Source of the DNA: Archivesica marissinica
Taxonomy: Eukaryota > Mollusca > Bivalvia > Venerida > Vesicomyidae
Length of the DNA: 64,000 bases
Direction of reading: 5' to 3'
Assembly (NCBI GenBank): GCA_014843695.1
Contig: CM026394.1
Span: 36,658,738 to 36,722,737 of the forward strand
Position numbers and translations under genes: made by a program. Shown here one piece after another: positions 1 to 11,083 of the stretch; position 1 is the first letter of the stretch, and each line of letters begins with the position of its first letter. The notes under the pieces are model-generated. The model saw only the letters and a list, made by a program, of their open reading frames with translations, was not told where the DNA came from and did no database searches.

Positions 1-838
1 GTCACTTTTCCATGCCATAGAATAATGACCCCCTATATTTACACTGTACGAGTGAGTGAGGGGGTCACTTTTCCATGTCATAGAATAATGACCCCCCTAT
101 GTTTACACAGTACGAGTGACGGTGGGTCACTTTTCCATGCCATAGAATAATGACCCCCCTGTGTTTAAACTGTATGAGTGAGGTGGGTCACTTTTCATGC
201 CATAGAATAATGACCCCCCTATGTTTAAACTGTACAAGTGAGGGGTCACTTTTCCATGTCATAGAATAATGACCCCCTGTGTGTAAACTATATGAGTGAT
301 GGTGTCACTTTTCCATGCCATAGAATAATGACCCCCCTGTGTTTAAACTGTATGAGTGAGGTGGTCACTTTTCCATGCCATAGAATAATGACCCCCCTGT
401 GTGTAAACTATATGAGTGAGGGGTCACTTTTCCATGCCATAGAATAATGACGCCCCTGTGTTTTAACTGTATGAGTGAGGGGGTCACTTTTCCATGCCAT
501 AGAATAATGACCCCCTTGTGTGTAAACTATATGAGTCAGAGGGTCACTTTTCTATGTCATAGAATAATCACCCACATATGTGTAGATTAAATGAGTGGGA
601 GGGGCTCACTATCCATATCATAGGATAATCACCAACATATGTGTAGATTATATGAGTGGGAGGGGCTCACTATCCATATCATATGATAATCACCCCCTAT
701 GTGTAGATTATATGAGTGGGAGGGTGTCACTATCCATATCATATGATAATCACCTACATATGTGTAGATTATATGAGTGGGAGGGTGTCACTTCCTTCAT
801 TGTTCATATGTGTAGTTTATATGAGTGGGAGGGTGTCA
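1..838. repeat. 60-bp minisatellite, forward block
   Basis: About 14 imperfect units of roughly 60 bp. Each carries GGTCACTTTTCCATG, then CATAGAATAATGACCCCC, then a more variable part ending near GTATGAGTGAGG. Units toward 540-838 diverge in sequence. The array runs off the left edge of the window, so its true start is unknown. The short open frame at 595-942 lies over these units and is not a gene. Confidence 0.93.
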
Positions 839-1112
839 TTATTCTATGGCAGAATTTAAGTGACCCACCTTTACTCATATCGTTAATATACAGGGGGGTC
901 ATTATTCTACGGCATGGAAAATTGACCCCACCTCGCTCATAGTTAATATACAGGAGGGTCTTTATTCTATATGGCATGGAAAAGTGACCCCCTTCACTTA
1001 GTTAATATACAGGGGGGGGGGGTCATTATTCTACGCCATGGAACAGTGACCACTCTCACTCTTACTGTGTAAACATAGGGGGGTCATTATTCTATGGCAT
1101 GGAAAAGTTTCT
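838..1112. repeat. Same 60-bp minisatellite, inverted block
   Basis: Four to five units matching the reverse complement of the units at 1-838: GGGGTCATTATTCTA, a GGCATGG core, then GTGACC. The orientation switch falls near 838, so the two blocks could fold as a long hairpin. Confidence 0.88.
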
Positions 1113-1570
1113 TGCATTGGGAGGCACACGTTATAAAACATAATGGTATCTGTCCTTGCTCATACAATAATAAAATATTATGTATTATGAATGATATAAA
1201 ACATGTAACACAGGAAGTGTCACAGTTGATTGCAGTGCTCCAACAATAAGGTTTTATTGTTTTATTATGGCGATTTTCACACCTGTGGAAAAATTAGTTA
1301 GCCACACCAGTCAGAATTATAATGGTTAACAGCATATTATATATTTTCTGGAAAGTTTAAGAGAACATGCATGAATATGATAAGAAGGGTTAGTACTGTG
1401 CTATTTTATGGTATTTATTTTGAGCTGCATGGTTTCAAATACCAATTAAGTTGAGTGTATGTCTTTTTTCATACATAAATTCAATATAATTGTATTGATA
1501 ATTGTTAATTTTATAGCTTATGCAATTATTAATAAAATATATTGATAACATTGTTTTTGTAGGCTTTGGG
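1113..1570. other. Unique AT-rich stretch, no gene seen
   Basis: No open frame with coding character and no repeat I recognise. It separates the inverted 60-bp block from a further cluster of the same motif at 1571-1697, so it may be the interior of one larger element. Confidence 0.5.
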
Positions 1571-1697
1571 GATGGGGGGGTCATTATTCTATAAGGGGGG
1601 GTCATTATTCTATAATAGAATATGGACCCGCGGGTCACTTTTTCCTATAGAATAATGACCCGTGGGTCATTATTTTGGTGGGTCAATATTCTATATG
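1571..1697. repeat. Degenerate palindromic cluster of GGGTCATTATTCTAT motifs
   Basis: Both orientations of the 60-bp array's core motif are packed together here, around GACCCGCGGGTC and ending in CAATATTCTATATGACA. It may be the terminal part of a transposon whose other end lies outside the window (inference). Confidence 0.6.
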
Positions 1698-2147
1698 ACA
1701 CCGGCACTCATTGCAGTTTTTGTAGCTGTACAAACTCCCTCATTATACCCAGAATTGACGAACATATATGTTGTCATGGAAATCATTCATAAAAAGAGGT
1801 GTCTCATAAGTCAGAAATGGCTGGCTCTTTAAATAGGGGCGACACTATAATAAACAAACACTTTACTTTACTTTATATACACAACATTTACTTTCGATTT
1901 TATCACCAGCGATATTTTTAAAAAGTGAATTTCAATGTGTTGCTAGGATATATTTTCTATTTTCAGGAAGTCATTCCAACGACGGGATGGTACTATACGA
2001 AAATACCTTTAGCTTGAGAAGGAAGTGCGCATGAACTTCACGGGACTATTTTTTATTCTATAATATCTAACTGGAGGTTGTCATTAACTCCACGGGACTA
2101 TTTTTATTTTATAATATCTAACTGGAGGTTGTCATTAAACTATTAGG
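1698..2147. other. Intergenic, with a 2-copy direct repeat
   Basis: No gene seen. Positions about 2039-2086 and 2090-2137 are near-identical copies (CACGGGACTATTTTT ... GGAGGTTGTCATTAA). Confidence 0.6.
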
Positions 2148-3336
2148 ACGGAAGTGAATTAATAAACACCAATATGTCTGCTATATATGCGACTAAATCC
2201 CTGAATTAATAAACACCAATATGTCTGCTATATATGCGACTAAATCCCTGAATTAATAGACACCAATATGTCTGCTATATATGCGACTAAATCCCTGAAT
2301 TAATAGACACCAATATGTTTGCTATATATGCGACTAAATCCCTGAATTAATAAACACCAATATGTCTGCTATATATGCGACTAAATCCCTGAATTAATAG
2401 ACACCAATATGTTTGCTATATATGCGACTAAATCCCTGAATTAATAAATACCAATATGTCTGCTATATATGCGACTAAATCCCTGAATTAATAGACACCA
2501 ATATGTTTGCTATATATGCGACTAAATCCCTGAATTAATAGACACCAATATGTTTGCTATATATGCGACTAAATCCCTGAATTAATAAGCACCATTATGT
2601 CTGCTGTATATGCGACTATATCCTTGAATTAATAAACACCAATATGTTTGCTATATATGCGACTAAATCCCTGAATTAATAAGCACCAATATGTCTGCTG
2701 TATATGCAACTAAATCCCTGAATTAATAAACACCAATGTGTCTGCTATATAGGCGACTAAATCCCTGAATTAATAAACACCAATATGTCTGCTATATATG
2801 CGACCAAATCCCTGAATTAATAACCACCAATATGTTTGCTATACATGTATATGCGACTAAATCCCTGAATTAATAAACACCAATATGTCTGCTATATATG
2901 CGACCAAATCCATGAATTAATAACCACCAATATGTTTGCTATATATGCGACTAAATCCCTGAATTAATAAATACCAATATGTCTGCTATATATGCGACTA
3001 AATCACTGAATTAATAGACACCAATATGTCTGCTATATATGCGACTAAATCCCTGAATTAATAGACACCAATATGTCTGCTATATATGCGACTAAATCCC
3101 TGAATTAATAAACACCAATATGTCTGCTATATATGCGACTAAATCCCTGAATTAATAAGCACCAATATGTCTGCTATATATGCGACTAAATCCCTGAATT
3201 AATAAGCACCAATATGTCTGCTATATATGCGATTAAATCCCTGAATTAATAAGCACCAATATGTCTGCTATATATGCGACTAAATCCCTGAATTAATAAG
3301 CACCAATATGTCTGCTATATATGCGACTAAATCCCA
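2148..3336. repeat. 47-bp minisatellite, about 25 copies
   Basis: Unit starts GAATTAATAAACACCAATAT and continues through GTCTGCTATATATGCGACTAAATCCCT. Variants alternate AAACACC, AGACACC and AAGCACC, and TGTCTG with TGTTTG. One unit near 2841 has an extra CATGTATA. 47 is not a multiple of three and no long frame crosses it. Confidence 0.96.
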
Positions 3337-3392
3337 ACCAAGTAGTCTGTTACAAATTGATATTCAAGTAAGCAGTTCATATAACTAAGCAA

Positions 3393-3627
3393 TGGTTAAC
3401 ACGCTGGACTGGTAATCCAGGGATCCCAGTTTCGACCCCACGTCTGACCCTAATACACAGTATTTCAGTTGGGACTTTAAGCCGAGGTCTCGTATCGGTG
3501 CTTTACATCGTACACGTAAAAGAACCAGAGGATATTCTGGAATGGGTCTCTTTCTGTATCATTGCACTATCGTCTAAAATCTAACATGACTAATCTCAGG
3601 AGGTGTCGCTCATTCGGGCAATGTGAT
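3393..3627 (+). mobile_element. SINE family 1 (tRNA-derived), diverged copy
   Basis: The tRNA-like head keeps a B-box-like GTTTCGACCCC and the GGTAATCCAGGGAT block, followed by the family body (ACCGAGGTCTCG, AAAGAACCAGAGG, GGGTCTCT, ATTGCACTATC) and a tail resembling CAGGAGGCGTCGCTCAT. The 3' end is worn. Confidence 0.85.
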
Positions 3628-4229
3628 GACTGGCTACATTGTGAGGACTTACACTCGAGTCTTCGAAATCATTTTGTCTCATTTTGATGTGAGGACCTAC
3701 AACCGTTTTGGTAAAAATCGAATGATCATCATTTTGACTGTCTGACATGACATATACAGACTGACTATTAAGTTGATTTAAAGTCGCCACCGCATAAATG
3801 CCTTTGGGCGACCGAGTTTTCTAAGATGATTAAAATACACATCATGCCATACAAGTGATGGATTATTATAACTAGATGTTTAGAGGGCTATGAGGGCTGC
3901 TGTAATCTCAGTGTGGGTTCAGTTGTCATATCTCCGATTGTCACTCACACAAGAATTTGTGCCAGCAATAGTCGGGGGTAGACTGGGTGAATACAATACC
4001 CGGTGCATGTATACTTCTAAGATGTCTACGACTGCATTCAAGGATAGATAAGTTCTGTCCATTCTTAGTCATAATGATATGGTATTAAGGGTTGTTGCTA
4101 TTGATTTCATTTCTTTGTAATATGTTCTGTAGTTTTATCTTGATCGGTATCTTTCAGGTTATTTTCAGTATTAAGACCAATGCTATCAACAGTTTCAACT
4201 TTACTCATGTCATGACTTTGACAAATGTT
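3628..4229. other. Unassigned DNA next to gypsy remnant
   Basis: No coding signal I can defend. It lies downstream (minus sense) of the RNase H remnant and may contain decayed integrase or LTR sequence, but no integrase motif or LTR boundary could be seen. Confidence 0.4.
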
Positions 4230-4239
4230 CTCTTGGATC

Positions 4240-4540
4240 TCAGAAAGCAATCTTGAGAGAGAGCATCCGCATTATTTTGATTACCCTTTCTGTAAACTAC
4301 TTTCTTATTAAATTCCCGTAAGAACAATGCCCATCTTGCTAGCTTATTGTTTTGGGGGGTTTACTGGCGAATCAAGACATTTGAGAGCTTGATGATCAGT
4401 AACTATCGTGAAGTCATGACATGTAGATAAGTAGGTCTTAAAATGCAAGTTCAGTAACCGTGTAATTTTTCTCCGCAGCATGTAACGCTCTACCGCCATA
4501 TTCGATAACCCTTTCTTTTCCAGTCTCATCATTTTGATCT
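4240..4540 (-). pseudogene. Ty3/gypsy RNase H and tether remnant
   Basis: The minus frame 4344-4532 contains FTIVTDHQALKCL, the conserved core of Ty3-type RNase H. After a frame break the lower part reads ARWALFLREFNKKVVYRKG followed by NQNNADALSQ, the usual end of that domain. Stops and shifts prevent translation. Confidence 0.88.
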
Positions 4541-4559
4541 AAGATATACCAACCCCTGA

Positions 4560-5404
4560 CCTTGAGGCATCACATGTGAGGATAAATGACTTTTTCATAA
4601 CCGGGAATGCAAGGGTTGGGACAGGTGTTAACGCTTGTTTCAAGTTGTTTCGTGCATATTTGCATTTTCCGACCATACAAATTGTGTCCCCTTTTTAAGT
4701 AATTGAAATAGAGGTGAACAGATTCTACTGTAACCAGAAATAATTTTTTTGTAGTAATTTGTAAGCCCCAATAATCGTTTGACCCCTTTTTGATCTTTCG
4801 GTTCTTTCAAATTCAAAACCTTCTCTACTTTGTTTTATTCTGCATCTATTCCCGCCTTGTTGATCTCATGACCCAAATAATGCCATTTCTTTTGAACAAA
4901 ATGACACTTATTAGGAGAAAGCTTAATACCTGCTTCTCTGAAACGCCGAAACACCTCTTTAAGATGACCCAGGTGTGTCAAATGTTTTTGAGAAACTTAC
5001 CACGTCATCAATATAGCAAGCAGAGTATTTCCAAGAAATACCAATGAGTGTTTTCATCATTAAAGATTGGAAGGTTGCAGGAGCTCCTGATAAGCCAAAT
5101 GGCATAGTTATAAAGCTAAATATGCCATCCTATGTAGTAACATCAGCTTTCTCCCTACTCTATTCGCTAAGTGGAACCTGCCAGAAAGCTTTGTCTAAAT
5201 CTAGTGATGAAACATAGTATGCATCAGCGCTATTGTATCTACGATGTCAGAAAATCTTAACTGCAAAACGATAATCACCAGCACTGCTATCATCCGCACC
5301 CGGTCTCTTTGCAAGAACAACAGGACTGTGCCAAGGAGAATTACTCTCGTCTATAATGTTCCTGTCTGTCATAGACTTCACACGAATCTCCGTAATTTCT
5401 CACA
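4560..5404 (-). pseudogene. Ty3/gypsy reverse transcriptase remnant
   Basis: Minus-strand fragments show the expected RT motifs in order: NSPWHSPVVLAKRPG, SLDLDKAFWQVPLSE, TMPFGLSGAPATFQSLM, then the catalytic box as YIDD (codons at 5004-5015) followed by VVSFS, and SPNKCHFVQKK further on. Several stops and frameshifts lie between motifs. The N-terminal end of the domain runs straight into the 57-bp tandem array. Confidence 0.92.
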
Positions 5405-6680
5405 TTTATTGAGTTTGTTTATAATAAGTACTTCTAACAGGGTCAGCATTGCCTGTTTCAATTACTTGAGTTTGTTTATAATAAGTACTTCTAACAGGGT
5501 CAGCATTGCCTGTTTCAATTACTTGAGTTTGTTTATAATAAGTACTTCTAACAGGGTCAGCATTGCCTGTTTCAATTACTTGAGTTTGTTTATAATAAGT
5601 ACTTCTAACAGGGTCAGCATTGCCTGTTTCAATTACTTGAGTTTGTTTATAATAAGTACTTCTAACAGGGTCAGCATTGCCTGTTTCAATTACTTGAGTT
5701 TGTTTATAATAAGTACTTCTAACAGGGTCAGCATTGCCTGTTTCAATTACTTGAGTTTGTTTATAATAAGTACTTCTAACAGGGTCAGCATTGCCTGTTT
5801 CAATTACTTGAGTTTGTTTATAATAAGTACTTCTAACAGGGTCAGCATTGCCTGTTTCAATTACTTGAGTTTGTTTATAATAAGTACTTCTAACAGGGTC
5901 CGCATTGCCTGTTTCAATTACTTGAGTTTGTATATAATAAGTACTTCTAACAGGGTCAGCATTGCCTGTTTCAATTACTTGAGTTTGTTTATAATAAGTA
6001 CTTCTAACAGGGTCAGCATTGCCTGTTTCAATTACTTGAGTTTGTTTAAAATAAGTACTTCTAACAGGGTCAGCATTGCCTGTTTCAATTACTTGAGTTT
6101 GTTTACAATAAGTACTTTTATCAGGGTCAGCATTGCCTGTTTCAATTACTTGAGTTTGTTTATAATAAGTACTTCTAACAGGGTCAGCATTGCCTGTTTC
6201 AATTACTTGAGTTTGTTTATAATAAGTACTTCTAACAGGGTCAGCATTGCCTGTTTCAATTACTTGAGTTTGTTTATAATAAGTACTTTTCTAACAGGGT
6301 CAGCATTGCCTGTTTCAATTACTTGAGTTTGTTTATAATAAGTACTTCTAACAGGGTCAGCATTGCCTGTTTCAATTACTTGAGTTTGTTTATAATAAGT
6401 ACTTCTAACAGGGTCCGCATTGCCTGTTTCAATTACTTGAGTTTGTTTATAATAAGTACTTCTAACAGGGTCCGCATTGCCTGTTTCAATTACTTGAGTT
6501 TGTTTATAATAAGTACATTACTTCTAACAGGGTCAGCATTGCCTGTTTCAATTACTTGAGTTTGTTTATAATAAGTACATTACTTCTAACAGGGTCCGCA
6601 TTGCCTGTTTCAATTACATGTGTTTGTTTATAATAAGTACTTATAACAGGGTCAGCATTGCCTGTTTCAATTATTTGAGT
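5405..6680. repeat. 57-bp minisatellite in gypsy RT coding sequence, about 22 copies
   Basis: On the minus strand each unit encodes 19 residues, VIETGNADPVRSTYYKQTQ, which resembles the conserved segment just upstream of Ty3/gypsy RT (the family's ETG.A.P.R..Y motif). Most units are identical. A few carry TCCGCATT for TCAGCATT, and two have a 5-bp insertion (AGTACATTACTTC) that breaks frame. The long plus-strand open frames (5244-6326, 6323-6559) are by-products of a period divisible by three. Confidence 0.95.
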
Positions 6681-6893
6681 TTGTAGATGAGTTGTACTGA
6701 AATCATCAGTGAGATCCTCGTGAAAATATATCTCTGTTCTCTTCAACAGTTTTTGCTTCACAGAGTCATACAAATCAGAGTTCCTTAGGTCGAAGTTGAA
6801 TGACTGACTATCCGAGCTATTGTTTAAATCGAAAGCACCTTCTGATTCTTGGTCACTCAATGAAAAGACTTCTATAGTGATAATAAAGGAGAG
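6680..6893 (-). pseudogene. gypsy pol segment upstream of RT
   Basis: The minus frame 6552-6902 reads through an acidic, Ser/Asn-rich stretch (SLSDQESEGAFDLNNSSDSQ) to HLQTQIIETGNADPV, which gives the last array unit in its genomic context. It is the ordinary connector between protease linker and RT. Confidence 0.65.
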
Positions 6894-6986
6894 GACAATC
6901 ATAAGCTATACAGCTTTCTGTCCAATTCCTTATATCAGTTGTTGTAAATAATCATGTATTGACAGAAAATAAAAATGTTTAAACTA
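6894..6986 (+). mobile_element. Tiny retroposon, copy 1 (inverted relative to the others)
   Basis: Nearly identical, in reverse complement, to 31504-31601. Shared ends are GGAGAGGACAATCATAAGCT and ATGTTTAAAC. It interrupts the gypsy linker. GAAGTCTTT-like sequence on both sides (minus strand) suggests a short target duplication, less clean than in the other copies. Confidence 0.7.
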
Positions 6987-7238
6987 AAGACTTCCATATC
7001 ACAATCGCCAGAACCGTATTTCCTCTTATATGGACCTCTTTGTGAGTGGGATTACATTATCTCATAACAGCTATTCTTATCTTGACTGTCACTAAGAACT
7101 TAGCTCCTACTATATTTTGATTAGCTACGATATTAAGTGATTCTAATAAAACAGGTTCTGTTGAATTGGCAGGTGTCATCTTAACCACTATATTAACCTC
7201 AGACATCACTGGAATGACCACTGGCTGGACTGTCCTTG
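6987..7238 (-). pseudogene. gypsy protease-RT linker remnant
   Basis: A minus frame reads QPVVIPVMSEVNIVVKMTPA, NIVGAKFLVTVKIRIAVM and CNPTHKEVHIRGNTVLAIV. This fits the typical Ty3/gypsy connector, in which an NPT...G..L pattern precedes RT. Confidence 0.65.
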
Positions 7239-7345
7239 GTTGGTTTAAACATATTTATTCGATAATAATGTACATTGCATATACATTGTATATAAAACGA
7301 AAATGGATTAAATGGGAAGCTTAAAGCTTATTGAGATTTTCTCCA
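7239..7345 (-). mobile_element. Tiny retroposon, copy 2, with 13-bp target duplication
   Basis: Runs from GTTGGTTTAAACATATTT to GAGATTTTCTCCA and is flanked by a perfect duplication TGGACTGTCCTTG (7226-7238 and 7346-7358). It lies inside the gypsy pol remnant. The AATAAATATGTTTAAAC end, read on the minus strand, resembles a 3' tail. Confidence 0.8.
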
Positions 7346-7575
7346 TGGACTGTCCTTGCATATCGCATATCAGTCCTCAGATTAAATACAACTGGGCAAT
7401 CTTATAGTGTCATGGTTTTACCTCGTACATCAGGTTTGATAGCGTGTCTATCAATAAAATCACATCCTAAAATCAATGATGAGTGTGTAAGTCGTCAAGG
7501 ACATAAAATGGGAAATCTAGATTCACAGCTCCTAACTTAATAGTAAAGGAAATAGCCCCACTGATTGAATGACGG
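7346..7575 (-). pseudogene. gypsy protease, C-terminal half
   Basis: Minus-strand reading gives KLGAVNLDFPFYVLDD followed by SLILGCDFIDRHAIKPDV. The ILGCDF-type motif is the second conserved block of retroviral-type aspartic proteases. It is cut off from the DTGAS half by the 25-bp array. Confidence 0.82.
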
Positions 7576-9635
7576 CTACCAATTACACTCCTAATGACGA
7601 GTACCACCTACACTTCTAATGACGGCTACCACCTACACTCCTAATGACGAGTACCACTTACACTCCTAATGACGGCTTCCACCTACTCTCCTAATGACGA
7701 GTACCACCTACACTCCTAATGACGGCTACCACCTACACTCCTAATGACGAGTACCACCTACACTCCTAATGACGAGTACCACCTACACTCCTAATGACGG
7801 CTACCACCTACACTCCTAATGACGAGTACCACCTACACTCCTAATGACGGCTACCACCTACACTCCTAATGACGAGTACCACCTACACTCCTAATGACGG
7901 CTACCACCTACACTCCTAATGACGAGTACCACCTACACTCCTAATGACGAGTACCACCTACACTCCTAATGACGAGTACCACCTACACTCCTAATGACGG
8001 CTACCACCTACACTCCTAATGACGAGTACCACCTACACTCCTAATGACGGCTACCACCTACACTCCTAATGACGAGTACCACCTACACTCCTAATGACGA
8101 GTACCACCTACACTCCTAATGACGAGTACCACCTACACTCCTAATGACGAGTACCACCTACACTCCTAATGACGAGTACCACCTACACTCCTAATGACGA
8201 GTACCACCTACACTCCTAATGACGGCTACCACCTACACTCCTAATGACGAGTACCACCTACACTCCTAATGACGAGTACCACCTACACTCCTAATGACGA
8301 GTACCACCTACACTCCTAATGACGGCTACCACCTACACTCCTAATGACGGCTACCACCTACACTCCTAATGACGAGTACCACCTACACTCCTAATGACGA
8401 GTACCACCTACACTCCTAATGACGGCTACCACCTACACTCCTAATGACGGCTACCACCTACACTCCTAATGACGAGTACCACCTACACTCCTAATGACGA
8501 GTACCACCTACACTCCTAATGACGAGTACCACCTACACTCCTAATGACGAGTACCACCTACACTCCTAATGACGAGTACCACCTACACTCCTAATGACGA
8601 CTACCACCTACACTCCTAATGACGGCTACCACCTACACTCCTAATGACGGCTACCACCTACACTCCTAATGACGAGTACCACCTACACTCCTAATGACGG
8701 CTACCACCTACACTCCTAATGACGAGTACCACCTACACTCCTAATGACGGCTACCACCTACACTCCTAATGACGGCTACCACCTACACTCCTAATGACGG
8801 CTACCACCTACACTCCTAATGACGGCTACCACCTACACTCCTAATGACGGCTACCACCTACACTCCTAATGACGGCTACCACCTACACTCCTAATGACGG
8901 CTACCACCTACACTCCTAATGACGAGTACCACCTACACTCCTAATGACGGCTACCACCTACACTCCTAATGACGAGTACCACCTACACTCCTAATGACGA
9001 GTACCACCTACACTCCTAATGACGGCTACCACCTACACTCCTAATGACGAGTACCACCTACACTCCTAATGACGAGTACCACCTACACTCCTAATGGCGG
9101 CTACCACCTACACTCCTAATGGCGGCTACCACCTACACTCCTAATGACGAGTACCACCTACACTCCTAATGACGGCTACCACCTACACTCCTAATGACGA
9201 GTACCACCTACACTCCTAATGACGGCTACCACCTACACTCCTAATGACGAGTACCACCTACACTCCTAATGACGGCTACCACCTACACTCCTAATGACGA
9301 GTACCACCTACACTCCTAATGACGGCTACCACCTACACTCCTAATGACGAGTACCACCTACACTCCTAATGGCGGCTACCACATACACTCCTAATGACGA
9401 GTACCACCTACACTCCTAATGACGGCTACCACCTACACTCCTAATGACGAGTACCACCTATACCCCTAATGACGAGTACCACCTACACTCCTAATGACGG
9501 CTACCACCTACACTCCTAATGACGAGTACCACCTACACTCCTAATGACGAGTACCACCTACACTCCTAATGACGAGTACCACCTACACTCCTAATGACGG
9601 CTACCAGCTACACTCCTAATGACGAGTACCACCTA
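7560..9635. repeat. 25-bp minisatellite, about 83 copies, in the protease flap region
   Basis: Two monomer variants, GACGAGTACCACCTACACTC and GACGGCTACCACCTACACTC (each plus CTAAT), alternate or run in short blocks. On the minus strand the unit is the sequence that encodes SLGGTRH at the end of the DTGAS half of the gypsy protease. The array therefore grew from the codons between the two halves of that domain. 25 is not a multiple of three, so the frame is lost at once. Confidence 0.96.
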
Positions 9636-9834
9636 AGCTCCTAATGGAAGAGATTTGACAATGATTTAGGTTAGGTTTTTGGATGGGATATGATTTTTCT
9701 AGGAATGATGTACATATGCACGAGACTGACGCTCCTGTATCACATAATGCATTCGTTTGTGTATCATTTAGAAAAGCCAAAAACGGTGTTCTTATATCCA
9801 AGGGTATCTTCCAATTTGAAAAAAACATTCTCAA
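9616..9834 (-). pseudogene. gypsy aspartic protease, N-terminal half
   Basis: Contains NALCDTGASVSCI, with the DTGAS catalytic motif of retropepsin-like proteases. It then reads QISSIRSLGGTRH and runs into the 25-bp array. The upstream part continues in another frame (9764-10048). Confidence 0.88.
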
Positions 9835-10274
9835 TATTTGGTGGACTTTTCATTTGGTCATTCTCTGTCGATTTACTATTTTGTATTACACTTTTGTTGT
9901 CTTTCATCTTTGTATGATTTGATTTCAATCTATGTTTGATTTTAGCTCTATCAGTGGGGATGTTTTCTGGCTGAACCCTTCCATTTAAATGTTGTGCAAC
10001 TGGTCTGTGGTCGGATACCGAAGTTTGTATATTTGTAGGTTTTTGCATAGCATCATTACTGTGTAAATTACTTTGTGTCCCTATTTTGTGCCCATCTACT
10101 GGATTGGCCCTGCAGACAGGCGCGTACCCTATTGTTCATTAACATGTTTGATAACAGGTGTAAATTTATTATTGTCTGCCCTCTGAATGATGCGACAGAA
10201 TCTTTGGAAATGATGGAGCTTATTGCATTTGTCACACGTTTTGCAATTTGCCCAGTGAGAATGTACAGAATAGC
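9835..10274 (-). pseudogene. gypsy gag C-terminus with zinc knuckle
   Basis: Minus-strand CDKCNKLHHFQRFC fits CX2CX4HX4C, and the preceding CGGRC...HWANCKTC resembles the extra cysteine block common in metazoan Ty3/gypsy gag. A charged spacer (9764-10048) links it to the protease. Confidence 0.82.
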
Positions 10275-10285
10275 ACCTACCTCCA

Positions 10286-10581
10286 GACGGATCTATTGCC
10301 CAGTGGTAACAGGCTGGACTGGTAATTCAGGGATCGCAGGTTTGATCCCCCGTCTGACCCTAATAAAATTAACAGTCTTTCAGATGGGACGTTAAACCGA
10401 GGTCTCGTGTCGGTGCTTTACACAGTACACGTAAAAGAACCAGAGGAAACTCTGGAATGGGTCTCTCTCTGTGTATCATTGCACTATCCTTCAAAATCAA
10501 AAATGACTAATATCTTCAGGAGGCGTCGCTCATATGGGCAACCGGTAGCGACGATAAATAAACGTAATAAAATAAATAAAA
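10286..10581 (+). mobile_element. SINE family 1, full length, 11-bp target duplication
   Basis: A-box-like TTGCCCAGTGG, B-box-like GGTTTGATCCC, the full family body and tail GGTAGCGACGATAAATAAACG with an A/T-rich end. Flanked by a perfect ACCTACCTCCA duplication (10275-10285, 10582-10592). Removing it places the gag coiled region next to the zinc knuckle on the minus strand. Confidence 0.95.
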
Positions 10582-10592
10582 ACCTACCTCCA

Positions 10593-10983
10593 CATCATGC
10601 ACGGTCTATTTGTTGGTCGGTTTGTTGTCTGTATTGGTCTGGAGACAGTTGGGCCACGACGTCTGTCAACCGCTGGACATCCCTCTCCAACGCTGTGAGT
10701 GTAGCTGCCACCTGTGGTGCTGGAGAATATCCTACTCTTGCAGCTAACGTCCTGACCTCCGTCAATGTCTTTTGTGCATGTGTGGCGATTGTCGAGCTGA
10801 TGATCCTGTCTACCATACTCAACGTGATTTGGACGACGACCTTAGCATCGATGTTCAGATATGTGGCTTTCTCCAGCCTATCGCAGGATTGAGAGCTGGT
10901 TTCTCCTTGTGACTGTGCTGTACTGTAACATATATGGTATTTTCTCTTGCGAATTTCTGTTTCAATTGTAAAGTTAGTTCATT
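10593..10983 (-). pseudogene. gypsy gag, central part
   Basis: The minus frame 10595-10822 reads TLTALERDVQRLTDVVAQLS and ends QQTDQQIDRA, a helical, hydrophilic gag-like segment. A stop separates it from the zinc-knuckle part. Exact borders are obscured by frameshifts. Confidence 0.6.
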
Positions 10984-11083
10984 ATTATATATTTATATTA
11001 TATATATTATTATATTTTTTTTTTGGGCTATATCGCCGGCGGGCAGTTTACCTAACAACACATTTCCTGTGCAGGCTCCAACT
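10984..11083 (-). mobile_element. 5'-truncated SINE family 2 with tail D, 11-bp target duplication
   Basis: Minus orientation: CCCGCCGGCGATATAGCCCA tail and GGTAAACTGCC as in the copy at 14376. Flanked by a perfect GTTAGTTCATT duplication (10973-10983 and 11084-11094). It interrupts gypsy gag. Confidence 0.88.

Noticed and set aside
2148..3336. CRISPR-like array
   Set aside because: The 47-bp units are directly adjacent with no spacers and the setting is eukaryotic; the same applies to the other arrays.
5244..6559. 360-codon plus frame with SLFIISTSNRVSIACFNYL repeats
   Set aside because: Antisense shadow of the 57-bp array, whose meaningful reading is gypsy RT sequence on the minus strand.
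10407..10892. 161-codon plus frame
   Set aside because: It covers SINE 1 and the antisense of gypsy gag.
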